Of a stretch of DNA of 64,000 nt, positions 52,254 through 60,079 are shown piece after piece. The DNA comes from Gemmatimonas phototrophica (lineage in GTDB: Bacteria > Gemmatimonadota > Gemmatimonadetes > Gemmatimonadales > Gemmatimonadaceae). How positions within the stretch are numbered: position 1 is the stretch's first letter; each line of letters starts with the position of its first letter. Location of the stretch: assembly GCF_000695095.2 (NCBI RefSeq), contig NZ_CP011454.1, forward strand, positions 744,001-808,000, written 5' to 3'. The translations under genes were made by a program, and so were the position numbers. The notes under the pieces were generated by a model. The model did no database searches, had not been told where the DNA came from, and saw only the letters and a program-made list of their open reading frames with translations.

Positions 52254-54035
52254 CTACACCACCCGCAGTCGCGCCGGGCTCAACGACGTCACACCGGCAC
52301 CACTGCGCCGCGCCGCCGCAAAGGCCATGACCTCTTCGGCAGACCGGGTATTGAGCACGTTTGTCGCCGAGAGCCAGCCTTTGCGCGCAACGGCCACGCC
52401 GAGTTCGAGGTTGTCGAACCCCTGCGGCGAATGGGCGTCGGGACCGATGCTTACCATCGCGCCCTTTTCGGCGGCAATGCGGCAGGCGCGCCAATCAATG
52501 TCGAGTCGATGCGGGTCGGCGTTGAGCTCAATCGCCACCCCCACCTGCGCCGCCTTCTCCATAATAGGCTCGAGGTTGATGGCGTACGGCTCACGCGTGA
52601 GCAGCAGCCGCCCCGTGGGGTGTCCCAAAATGGTGAGATGCGGATCGTCGAGCGCCTTGAGTACGCGGTTGGTCATCTGCTCCGCGTTCATGCCGTAGCG
52701 CGTGTGCACCGACCCGATCACGAAATCAAAGTGATCGAGAAACGCCGCGTCGTAGTCCACGCGCCCGCAGGGGAGAATGTCGGCCTCGATCCCCTTGAGC
52801 ACTCGGAATGCCAACCCTTCAGCGGCGAACGACGCGTTCAGTGCATCGATTTCGGCGTGCTGCTCCAGAATACGATCGCGCGACAGACCGCCGGCGTAAG
52901 TGTTGGACTGCGAGTGATCGCTCACCCCCAGATAGCGCAGACCGCGCGCATACGCGGCGCGCGACATCTGCTCAATGGTGGCCGCCCCGTCGCTGTACTG
53001 CGAATGACAGTGCAACGCCCCGCGCAAATCGTGCTCCTGCACCAGCAGGGGCAGGGCCCCACGCGCCGCCGCCTCCACTTCACCCGCTGCCTCGCGCTGC
53101 TCGGGGGGCACGTAGCTCATGTTCAGCTGTTCGTACAGCGCCTGTTCGGTGGCAATGCTCACCACCGCACCATCGGCGTCGCGCAGTTCGTCGTTGGTGA
53201 GCGTAAAGCCCAACGTGGCGGCGCGCTCGGTGACCTGCTTTACGTGCGCCATGCTCCCGGTCGCGCGCCAGAGCGCCAGCGCAAACTGTTCGGGCCGCAC
53301 ACAGGCCAGGTCTACCCGCACACCATTGTCGAGCCGCAACGCCAGCGAACGTCCGCCGCCGCCAAACACTTCCTTCACGCCACGCAGCTGCGCCAGCGAC
53401 GCCGCCACAATGCTGGGGGACCCGCGCACCGCCGCCACGATATCCACGTCGCGCACAATCTCCATGCGGCGACGAATACTGCCGGCAATGGCGAGCTCCA
53501 GCACATCGGCATGGTCGCGCAGCGCATCGGCCACACGCTCGGCTTCCGCGCGCGCATGCTGCCAGAGCACATACGCGCCCGTGGCCCGCAAATCGGCCAA
53601 CCCCTTGAGCACCTTGTCGGCCGTACGCGCCCCGAACTTGGGGAGCGCCGCCAACCGGCCGTCCTGCGCCGCCTGCTCGAGCTCCTGCAGCGAATCAATG
53701 TGCAGATTGTCGTGAATGGAGCGAATGCGCGCCGGGCCCAACCCCGGCACCCGCAGCATCTCCATGAGCCCTTCCGGAGTCTCCTCCTGCAAGCGCTCCA
53801 GCAGCGACGAGCTGTTGCTCTCGGCGAGGTCACGCAGCACCTCCAGCGCCGCCGGCGCGAGGGCATCGGGCCCGGCCAGCTCCCGCCGCAGCGCCTCCGG
53901 CAATTCGCGCTCACCCAGCGCCGCCGTAGACCGCGCCGCCAACTGCATGGCCTTCACGGTAAACGTGTCTTCGCCGTGCAACTCGAGAAGCACGGCAATC
54001 TGATTCAACGCGTGACCAGCGGAGCGGCAATCCAT
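52254..54035 (-). CDS. polX: DNA polymerase/3'-5' exonuclease PolX
   Basis: A 593-residue family X polymerase fused to a PHP domain, used in DNA gap repair. The N-terminal 8-kDa-like region starts ALNQIAVLLELHGEDTFTVK. A helix-hairpin-helix with VPGLGPARIRSIHDNLHIDS follows, then the polymerase motif AGSIRRRMEIVRDVDIVAAV with its two catalytic Asp residues. The PHP domain (about residues 330-590) carries metal-ligand motifs HCHSQYSDG, GVSDHS, GIEADIL, GSVHTRYG, GHPTGR and NADPHR. This is the standard bacterial PolX architecture with a normal length. Confidence 0.95.
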   Translation of the reverse strand: MDCRSAGHALNQIAVLLELHGEDTFTVKAMQLAARSTAALGERELPEALRRELAGPDALAPAALEVLRDLAESNSSSLLERLQEETPEGLMEMLRVPGLGPARIRSIHDNLHIDSLQELEQAAQDGRLAALPKFGARTADKVLKGLADLRATGAYVLWQHARAEAERVADALRDHADVLELAIAGSIRRRMEIVRDVDIVAAVRGSPSIVAASLAQLRGVKEVFGGGGRSLALRLDNGVRVDLACVRPEQFALALWRATGSMAHVKQVTERAATLGFTLTNDELRDADGAVVSIATEQALYEQLNMSYVPPEQREAAGEVEAAARGALPLLVQEHDLRGALHCHSQYSDGAATIEQMSRAAYARGLRYLGVSDHSQSNTYAGGLSRDRILEQHAEIDALNASFAAEGLAFRVLKGIEADILPCGRVDYDAAFLDHFDFVIGSVHTRYGMNAEQMTNRVLKALDDPHLTILGHPTGRLLLTREPYAINLEPIMEKAAQVGVAIELNADPHRLDIDWRACRIAAEKGAMVSIGPDAHSPQGFDNLELGVAVARKGWLSATNVLNTRSAEEVMAFAAARRSGAGVTSLSPARLRVV

Positions 54036-54238
54036 GTCCCAAATCTACCTGAAGCCACGCACATCTGGGAGCGCAACCACTCGTGTCGAGGTCAGCCACA
54101 TGGACCAGTGTCGCGGCTGGCAAACAGCAACAGCTTTACGAGGACTGGCCCGTGTAGCTGGACAGGGCGTCCAAACAAGGACTGTGACGGTGAAGGCGAC
54201 CAAGACTCTCCACCTCCTCACGATCCAAAATCCCAAAA

Positions 54239-54334
54239 ATGAATCACCTCGCCGAAGCGGTACGCCGCTGGAATCATGCCGGCGCCAGTCCTCGTCTGGA
54301 CGCCCTGTCCGCCCCATCGGAACAGTCCTCGTAA
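54239..54334 (+). CDS. Candidate 31-residue microprotein, array copy D
   Basis: ATG to TAA in 31 codons, starting MNHLAEAVRRWNHAGA and ending PSEQSS. It is one of three near-identical frames in the array, and the frame at 13220 (minus) is a diverged homologue of the same length. No ribosome site precedes the ATG; the upstream sequence is CCAAAATCCCAAAA. Another frame on the opposite strand (WRVLVAFTVTVLVWTPC) is also open and preceded by AGGAGG, so coding cannot be assigned by openness alone. Confidence 0.3.
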   Translation: MNHLAEAVRRWNHAGASPRLDALSAPSEQSS

Positions 54335-54497
54335 GGCAGTTCCACTCCAGCTCGCGACTCCCACCGGTGCATGGATTGGCACCGATCAACTGCATGACGA
54401 GGACTGCCCCGTGCAATTGGACAGGGCGTCCAAACGAGGACTGTGACGGTGAAGGCGACCAAGACTCTCCACCTCCTCACGATCCAAAATCCCAAAA

Positions 54498-54593
54498 ATG
54501 AATCACCTCGCCGAAGCGGTACGCCGCTGGAATCATGCCGGAGCCAGTCCTCGTTTGAACGCCCTGTCCGCTCAAACGGAGCAGTCCTCGTAA
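54498..54593 (+). CDS. Candidate 31-residue microprotein, array copy E
   Basis: The second array copy, again exactly 31 codons and ending QTEQSS. It differs from copy D by only a few residues (Asn for Asp in LNALSAQT). The mirror frame of this copy has lost its TAA (TCA in its place) and runs two codons further before TGA. Confidence 0.3.
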   Translation: MNHLAEAVRRWNHAGASPRLNALSAQTEQSS

Positions 54594-54756
54594 GGCAGTT
54601 CCACTCCAGCTCGCGACTCGCACCGGTGCATGGATTGGCACCGATCAACTGCATGACGAGGACTACCCCGTGCAATTGGACAGGGCGTCCAAACGAGGAC
54701 TGTGACGGTGAAGGCGACCAAGACTCTCCACCTCCTCACGATCCAAAATCCCAAAA

Positions 54757-54852
54757 ATGAATCACCTCGCCGAAGCGGTACGCCGCTGGAGTCATGCCGG
54801 AGCCAGTCCTCGTCTGGACGCCCCGTCCGCCCAACCGGAGCAGTCCTCGTAA
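54757..54852 (+). CDS. Candidate 31-residue microprotein, array copy F
   Basis: The third array copy, 31 codons, with RRWSHAGASPRLDAPSAQ and ending PEQSS. The differences from copies D and E are single codon changes. As with the others, translation is not supported by a ribosome site. Confidence 0.3.
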   Translation: MNHLAEAVRRWSHAGASPRLDAPSAQPEQSS

Positions 54853-54948
54853 GGCAGTTGCGGTTCAACCCAAGCCGGCCTACGGAGCGGTCTTCGTGAT
54901 GCCGTTTCGACGCGGCCAACCACCAATGCCGCCGTCGAGGATGCACGC

Positions 54949-55404
54949 CTAGTTCTCGACCCCCGCCAGGTGCTTCATTTGCACGACCAGTTCCAGCATT
55001 TGCGCTTCCGTCAGTTCCATTTCCTGGTGCGCCGCTTCGGCGTCGAGCAGTCCTGTGCGCATGCTCACGCCCACCTGGTTCATGTAGCGCACTTTGGCCA
55101 GCACTTCGAGCGTGATCTGCCGCAGCCCGTGGTAACGACGCTTTTCGGCGTTGGCGCGGCGGTAGCGCTGCGCCAGCTCCTCCGGTTGCAGATCTCTTAC
55201 CAGTCCCAGCACGTCATCAATGGATCGGCCGGGGAAATTGGCGCGGTCGGGAATGCCGCTGTTGCTCCATCCGCTTTCGGCAAAGAACAGTCGCCCCACA
55301 AACTCAATGCCATCGTGCGCCGTGTGCAGCGTGACGCGCACATCGCGCCCATCCACCGTGATGGTTGAGAGTGGCGTCAGGGTAACGGGGCCGAAAGGAA
55401 CCAT
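54949..55404 (-). CDS. Conserved-looking protein of unknown function downstream of the peptidase
   Basis: A 151-residue soluble protein I do not recognise. The first half looks like beta structure (VTLTPLSTITVDGRDVRVTL and FVGRLFFAESGW); the second is helical and charged (QRYRRANAEKRRYHGLRQIT and a final MELTEAQMLELVVQMKHLAG). No signal peptide or metal motif is seen. It lies 15 bases after the alpha/beta hydrolase gene on the same strand, so the two are probably co-transcribed. Confidence 0.75.
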   Translation of the reverse strand: MVPFGPVTLTPLSTITVDGRDVRVTLHTAHDGIEFVGRLFFAESGWSNSGIPDRANFPGRSIDDVLGLVRDLQPEELAQRYRRANAEKRRYHGLRQITLEVLAKVRYMNQVGVSMRTGLLDAEAAHQEMELTEAQMLELVVQMKHLAGVEN

Positions 55405-55419
55405 GAGTGCGTGCGGTTG

Positions 55420-56289
55420 TTACGGGCGGCGATCAAGAAACCGTTCAATGGCGTCGAAGAGCGGGGCCGGGCTCTCGATGTAGGGCACATGCCCGCAATC
55501 GTCGAACACCACCAGCTCCCCGTCCAACGCCTCCGCTGCCGCCTGCGCCGACGCCAACGGGATGGGGTCCTGCCTTCCATGGAGGACGAGCGTAGGCACA
55601 TGCACGGCACGCAGCGACTCGGTGAGATCGAAATCCCCCAGCGACTGCCACACCGCCTGCTGCACTTTGCCAGTGACCCGGAACGGCGTCAGCGAGACGG
55701 CCCGCGACGGATTGGCGAAATAGCCGGCCACACTCAACTCAAAGGCCCGCTGCCGATACGCCGTCGGGTCCGACTCCCGCAGCCCCGATGCCTGCAGTGC
55801 CTCGCGCAACGCCATGATGGCGTCGCTTCGTCCCCGTTCGGCCAGCGCCGCCTCAAACTCGTCGCGCCACCCCCGGGTAATGGGCGCCGGTGACACCAGC
55901 ACCAGCCGCGCCGGTGCCACCAGCGAGGGGTCCACCGTGCACTGCACGGCGTACAGCATCGCGAGCAGCGCGCCCCACGAGTACCCCACCAGCGTGGGCC
56001 CCATCATGGCGGGGGGCACCAGCCCGCACTCACGGATCACCTGCGCGAGATCCGCCACCTGCGTCTGCCACGTGATAGGCGCGCTGTCTCCCGTTTTCGA
56101 CTGTCCGCCGCCGCGCTGATCGTACGTGATCACGCGATGCCGCTCCGCCAGCGCCAGCATCTGCGGATACAGGTAGTCGTGGTGCGCCCCCGGCCCACCG
56201 TGCAGCAGCAGCAGCGGATCGCCCTGTGGCGGGCCATCCTCGCGCAAAAAGAGCGGGACCGGGGTGGTGGTGGTAAAACGGGATTCCAT
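55420..56289 (-). CDS. Alpha/beta-hydrolase, proline iminopeptidase type
   Basis: A 289-residue serine hydrolase of peptidase family S33. The oxyanion motif HGGPGAHHDY is present, the nucleophile is Ser104 in GYSWG, the acid is Asp241 in HGRQDP and the base is His267 in DDCGHVPY. ITYDQRGGGQS is a hallmark of proline iminopeptidases, which remove N-terminal proline, but tripeptide or other esterase activity is possible. There is no signal peptide. It is divergent from the HEAT-repeat gene with 70 bases between the starts. Confidence 0.9.
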   Translation of the reverse strand: MESRFTTTTPVPLFLREDGPPQGDPLLLLHGGPGAHHDYLYPQMLALAERHRVITYDQRGGGQSKTGDSAPITWQTQVADLAQVIRECGLVPPAMMGPTLVGYSWGALLAMLYAVQCTVDPSLVAPARLVLVSPAPITRGWRDEFEAALAERGRSDAIMALREALQASGLRESDPTAYRQRAFELSVAGYFANPSRAVSLTPFRVTGKVQQAVWQSLGDFDLTESLRAVHVPTLVLHGRQDPIPLASAQAAAEALDGELVVFDDCGHVPYIESPAPLFDAIERFLDRRP

Positions 56290-56359
56290 ACGGACGAGGG
56301 AAAAGGGGACAGTCGCTCAACGCGAGTGGCAATCCGCGAGCTGCAGTTATCTTACCACG

Positions 56360-58012
56360 ATGCCCCCCCTCGGTTACCGTCGCTCTACCCCCTCGTCGTC
56401 TCCCGCCGTCTCCGGTGTGCAGGCGGCGATCCCCGACGGGCGCGCCGCGCGCGGCACCCTGCGCTCGCTGGCGCTGCTGGTGGATCGCATGGCCACCCTG
56501 GGAGTGAGCACCCCCGGCGCCCTCAACGACCCGGCGGTCGCGGTGGCCGTGCGTGACGCACTGCGGCAGTTCACCTCTCGCATTCGCGATAGCGCCATGA
56601 TCTGCAAGGTGGTGGAGGGGCAGTTCGTGCTGGGTGCAGACCCCGTGGATCGTGGCCTTACGCGCGATGACCCCCTGCTGGGCACGCTGCTCTTCCGCTG
56701 CCTCTCACTGGGAATTGGGAGTATTACCGTGCGACAGGGCGCCGCCCCCGGCGAACTGCTCACGCTGGCCTCGCTGCTTTCGCAGCCGCGTACCGCGGGC
56801 ACCCCGGTGGCCACCAACGAGACGCCCACGTCGCTCAGTGCGCTCAGCGATCATCAGCCGTCGCGCGAACTGCTGCGGTCGTGGAGTGTGCAGGTGGCGC
56901 CCGCCGAGCTCATGACCAGTCGGCTCGAAACGCCGGCGGCGGGAAATCCGGCGTTCTCCGAGGCGTCTGACGAGAGCGCCTTCAGCGACGCGTCAGAGCG
57001 TGACGGACTGCTGCACCAGGCGGTGACAGCCTTTGCGCGCTTCGCCAACGCGCACGACGACCTCACCGCCAGCAAGGCGGCCGATGCGCTGCTGGAGGTG
57101 CTGGACACCGCCGAGTTCCGCGGTGATGCCCGGGTGCTGGAGGGGATCGCCGTGGCCACCGTGACCCATCAGCACACCGTGAGTACCGGCCCCGGACGGC
57201 TGGCGGTGGAGCGGGTGTTTCGCCGTCTGCAGCACCGCAGCAGCCTCGACCTGCTCGCGTCGCGCATTCCGCTGCTCCCCGATCGCACGCTGCTGTTGGA
57301 GCTGCTCTCACGCGCCGGTGAAACGGCGGTGGATGTGCTGGTCAAGCAGCTCATGAACGCCAATGATGCGGCCTCGCGTCGCGCCTATTTCGACAGTGTG
57401 GTTGCCCTCGACCTTGGCGGCACCGTGCTCTTTGAGCTGGTGCGCGACTCGCGGTGGTACGTGGTGCGCAACGCCGTGGCGCTGCTGGGGGAAATGGGGG
57501 TGGAGCAGTCCGACAGCGCCATGCTCCCCCTGCTGCAGCACGAGGACGAACGCATTCGGGTGGCTGCCGCGCGCGCGCTGGTGCGGCTGGGCACGGCCAA
57601 GGCGCTGCACGGGCTGCACGCCGGTGTGGACGATCCCAACGCCGAAGTGCGCCGCATGGCCGCCGTGAGCTACGGCCTCGCGCCCACCGCCGCCGGTGGG
57701 ATGCGCCCCCCCGCCGCCCGTCTGGCCATGGCCCTCGAAAAGGAAACCGACGAGGACGTGGCCCTCGAAATGCTCGCCTCACTCGGCAAACTGGGCAGCG
57801 CCGACGCCATTCAGCGTCTGCTGCGCATCACCATGGCCCAGCAAAGTCAGGCCGGCGAAGCTCCCGACAAACCCCGCGAAGCCTGGCTCCGCATTGCCGC
57901 CCTCGAAGCGCTGGTGAAAGCCCGCGGCAACGCCGTCATGCCGTATGTGGACCAACTGGTGAACGACGCGGACCCGGAAGTAGCGCAGGCGGCCTTCCGC
58001 TTGCGGGGCTGA
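56360..58012 (+). CDS. HEAT-repeat protein of unknown function
   Basis: A 550-residue soluble protein. The C-terminal 250 residues are HEAT/PBS-lyase-like helical repeats, with blocks such as RWYVVRNAVALLGEMGVEQS, EDERIRVAAARALVRLGTAK and PNAEVRRMAAVSYGLA. The N-terminal 300 residues are helical with no recognised domain; they include a Ser/Glu-rich acidic stretch (FSEASDESAFSDASERDG). HEAT repeats are binding surfaces, so a scaffold role is likely. I choose the ATG at 56360 because the in-frame start at 56264 lies inside the divergent peptidase gene. Confidence 0.85.
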   Translation: MPPLGYRRSTPSSSPAVSGVQAAIPDGRAARGTLRSLALLVDRMATLGVSTPGALNDPAVAVAVRDALRQFTSRIRDSAMICKVVEGQFVLGADPVDRGLTRDDPLLGTLLFRCLSLGIGSITVRQGAAPGELLTLASLLSQPRTAGTPVATNETPTSLSALSDHQPSRELLRSWSVQVAPAELMTSRLETPAAGNPAFSEASDESAFSDASERDGLLHQAVTAFARFANAHDDLTASKAADALLEVLDTAEFRGDARVLEGIAVATVTHQHTVSTGPGRLAVERVFRRLQHRSSLDLLASRIPLLPDRTLLLELLSRAGETAVDVLVKQLMNANDAASRRAYFDSVVALDLGGTVLFELVRDSRWYVVRNAVALLGEMGVEQSDSAMLPLLQHEDERIRVAAARALVRLGTAKALHGLHAGVDDPNAEVRRMAAVSYGLAPTAAGGMRPPAARLAMALEKETDEDVALEMLASLGKLGSADAIQRLLRITMAQQSQAGEAPDKPREAWLRIAALEALVKARGNAVMPYVDQLVNDADPEVAQAAFRLRG

Positions 58013-58029
58013 GGGCCGGCATCGCTTGT

Positions 58030-58335
58030 GGGGCCAGCTTGCGATGTCAGAATCAGAAGTCAGATGGGCGACGATCGAGATTGCGATGGATATCGACTGT
58101 GAGAGGGTCGAGATAACCACGACAATGAGCGGTCCGAGCACTTCATCCTCTCGGGGAGTGCCCCACACGGGCTTCTGGTAACGGCGGGGACGACCGCTGT
58201 TCCAGCGGCGTCCGTGGGGGGCACATCCGTGCGGAGGCAACTACTCGGACCTCTCAACTCGCTTTCATCGGGCCTCTCACATTCGATATCCATCGCACAT
58301 TCGGGCATCACACCTCTGATTCTCAACTCAGAAGT
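58030..58335. repeat. Family 2 palindromic element, complete copy
   Basis: The left arm carries TGCGATGGATATCGACTGTG and the right arm CACATTCGATATCCATCGCA. The middle has a stem pairing GTGCCCCACACGGG with the distant GTGGGGGGCAC, plus GACCGCTGTTCCAGCGGCGTC. Outer ends carry CAGAATCAGAAGTCAGA and its inverse TCTGATTCTCAACTCAGAAG. The element lies between convergent genes and may end both transcripts. Confidence 0.75.
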
Positions 58336-58367
58336 CTGATGCCCGATGCCCGCTACCCGCTGCCTGT

Positions 58368-59441
58368 CTATCGCGCCGTAAAGTCCGTCGCTGCGGTCAC
58401 GCGTCTGCACGTCTCGGCAATGAGTTCCGCCGCGCGGTCGAGGTCTTCCAGCGACACCATCTCGTTGGGCGAGTGCATGTAGCGGTTGGGGATGCTCACC
58501 AGGGCCGTGGCCACGCCGTTGCGCGCCAGGTGCATGGCGTCGGCGTCGGTACTGGTGAAGCGCCCCGCGGCGTGAATGCTATAGGGGATCTCCAGCGCCT
58601 TGGCGGTATCGGCGAGCAGGCGATACACCACCGGCGACACCACGGACCCGCGGGTGAGCACGGGGCCGCCGCCCATGGTGTGCTCGCCGATCTCTTCCTT
58701 CTTCATACCGGGGTGATCGGTGGCGAAGGTCACGTCCACGGCAATGGCCATCGTGGCGTCGAGCGACTGCGCCGCCACGCGCGCGCCGCCGCCGCTGTAG
58801 CCAATCTCTTCCTGGGCCGTGGCCGCGGCCACAACCCGTGCCGCGCCGGGCTTGGCCGCGTATCGGCGCAGCGCCTCCAGCACCACGAACGCCCCTATGC
58901 GATCGTCGATGCTGCGCGAGACAATGCGGCCGTTCGGCATCTCCAGCGTACGCGAATCAATGACCCCCGCGTCGCCTACCTCGAGATGCTCCAACGCTTC
59001 CGCCTTGTTCTTCACCCCGATGTCCACCCACAGATCAGTGATCTTCGAGGCCTTCTCGCGCTCGTCCGGCTTCATGAGGTGAATGGGCTTCTTGCCAATT
59101 ACCCCCAGCACGTCGCCATTGCGCCCCAGAAAGCGGATGCGCTGCGCCACCAGCACCTGCGGGTCCCAGCCGCCAATCGGCTCGAAGTAGATGTAGCCGT
59201 TGTCGTCGATATGCGTGATGATGATGCCGATCTCGTCGATGTGACCGGCCAGCAGAATCGTGGGGCCCGTGCCGTCGCCTTCGACGGTAGCCAGAGAGTT
59301 ACCAACCACGTCGGCACTGATATGCGCCGCAAAGGTGGCCGCTTCGGTGCGCCAGACGCGCGCCGGCGCGCCTTCGAAGCCCGACGGACCGGGCGTATCG
59401 AGCAGGCGCTTGAGAAAGGCGATGGAGGATTCGGAAAGCAT
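58368..59441 (-). CDS. M42-family metallo-aminopeptidase
   Basis: A 357-residue cytoplasmic aminopeptidase of the M42 (FrvX/PepA-like) family, which forms large tetrahedral assemblies and removes N-terminal residues from peptides. The metal-binding His/Asp is in LLAGHIDEIGII, the catalytic Glu in TAQEEIGYSGG and further ligands in VDVTFATDHPG and near the C-terminal NRYMHSPNEMVSL. The length is typical. Divergent from the TSUP gene, with 29 bases between the two starts. Confidence 0.94.
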   Translation of the reverse strand: MLSESSIAFLKRLLDTPGPSGFEGAPARVWRTEAATFAAHISADVVGNSLATVEGDGTGPTILLAGHIDEIGIIITHIDDNGYIYFEPIGGWDPQVLVAQRIRFLGRNGDVLGVIGKKPIHLMKPDEREKASKITDLWVDIGVKNKAEALEHLEVGDAGVIDSRTLEMPNGRIVSRSIDDRIGAFVVLEALRRYAAKPGAARVVAAATAQEEIGYSGGGARVAAQSLDATMAIAVDVTFATDHPGMKKEEIGEHTMGGGPVLTRGSVVSPVVYRLLADTAKALEIPYSIHAAGRFTSTDADAMHLARNGVATALVSIPNRYMHSPNEMVSLEDLDRAAELIAETCRRVTAATDFTAR

Positions 59442-59470
59442 GCAGCAAATATAGGTGCTATTCTCAAGGC

Positions 59471-59827
59471 ATGACCCTCCTGCTTCTCGCCATCGGACTC
59501 GGCGCCGGCATCCTGTCGGGCGTCTTCGGCATCGGCGGCGGCATCATCATCGTGCCGGCGCTGGTCTACCTCGCCAAGATGTCCCCGCAGCAGGCCGCGG
59601 GCACGTCACTCGCCGCGCTCGTCCTCCCCCTCGGCGCCGCCGTGGGCGCCTGGACGTACTACAAGGCCGGCCACCTCGATCCCAAATACGCCCTCCTCAT
59701 CGCCCTCGGCATGGCCGTAGGCGCATTCGGCGGCAGCTGGATCGCCACCAACATCGACGGCGACCTGCTGCGCAAGGCGTTCGCGGTGCTGATGGTGATC
59801 ATGGCCGTCAAAATGTGGGTGGGGTAG
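59471..59827 (+). CDS. Half-length TSUP-family (TauE/SafE) membrane protein
   Basis: A 118-residue protein with four hydrophobic helices. The family signature GAGILSGVFGIGGGIIIVPAL is in the first helix, and SPQQAAGTSLAALVLPLGAAVG follows. Full TSUP anion exporters have two such modules in about 250 residues; this one ends after one. Stand-alone half modules occur in the family and probably dimerise. The transported anion (sulfite, sulfoacetate or other) cannot be deduced. Confidence 0.88.
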   Translation: MTLLLLAIGLGAGILSGVFGIGGGIIIVPALVYLAKMSPQQAAGTSLAALVLPLGAAVGAWTYYKAGHLDPKYALLIALGMAVGAFGGSWIATNIDGDLLRKAFAVLMVIMAVKMWVG

Positions 59828-59859
59828 GAGACGCCAGACGTTCCGACCGGAGAGGTCGG

Positions 59860-60075
59860 ACGACGAGGTCAGAGCGTTGCGAGTCGCGAGGTGCGATGGA
59901 TATCGAATGTGAGAGTGTCGAGATACCTATGACGATGAGAGGTCCGAGTAGGTGCCTCCGCACGTCTGTACCCCTCACGGATGCCGCTGGCCGCAGTCTC
60001 CGCCGTTACTCGGTAACCCGATAACCCATAACCCATAACGCCGTTTCCATCGCAACTCGCAACGCTCAGATCTCA
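59860..60075. repeat. Family 2 element, left arm with a shortened right arm
   Basis: The left arm is typical (AGAGCGTTGCGAGTCGCGAG, GCGATGGATATCGAATGTGA, CTATGACGATGAGAGGTCCG). The right arm is mostly replaced by the segment TTACTCGGTAACCCGATAAC, then CCATAACCCATAACGCCG, which is also found inverted at 9277-9318. Only CGCAACTCGCAACGCTC of the normal right arm remains. CAGATCTCAGATCTCAACTC ends the element. Confidence 0.7.
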
Positions 60076-60079
60076 GATC

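Larger units (their letters stand above)
54115..54870. repeat. Family 1 elements in a 259-base tandem array (copies D, E, F)
   Basis: Three copies of the family 1 element stand head to tail with an exact 259-base period (equivalent ATGs at 54239, 54498 and 54757). Each has the inverted arms with CAGGGCGTCCAAACGAGGAC and CAGTCCTCGTCTGGACGCCC, the central ATCCAAAATCCCAAAAATGA and the outer end CAGTCCTCGTAAGGCAGTT. Units E and F share the linker GGTGCATGGATTGGCACCGA, which is not present in copies A or C. The three copies are almost identical, so the array is young. Nothing else is seen in the 54036-54948 gap; 54871-54948 is plain sequence. Confidence 0.9.

Noticed and set aside
54115-54870. CRISPR array
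   Set aside because: The repeat period is 259 bases with almost no unique spacer, and no cas gene is present.
13105-54870. Retron or integron attC identity of family 1
   Set aside because: No reverse transcriptase or integrase gene in the window, and the attC core words are not present at the element ends.
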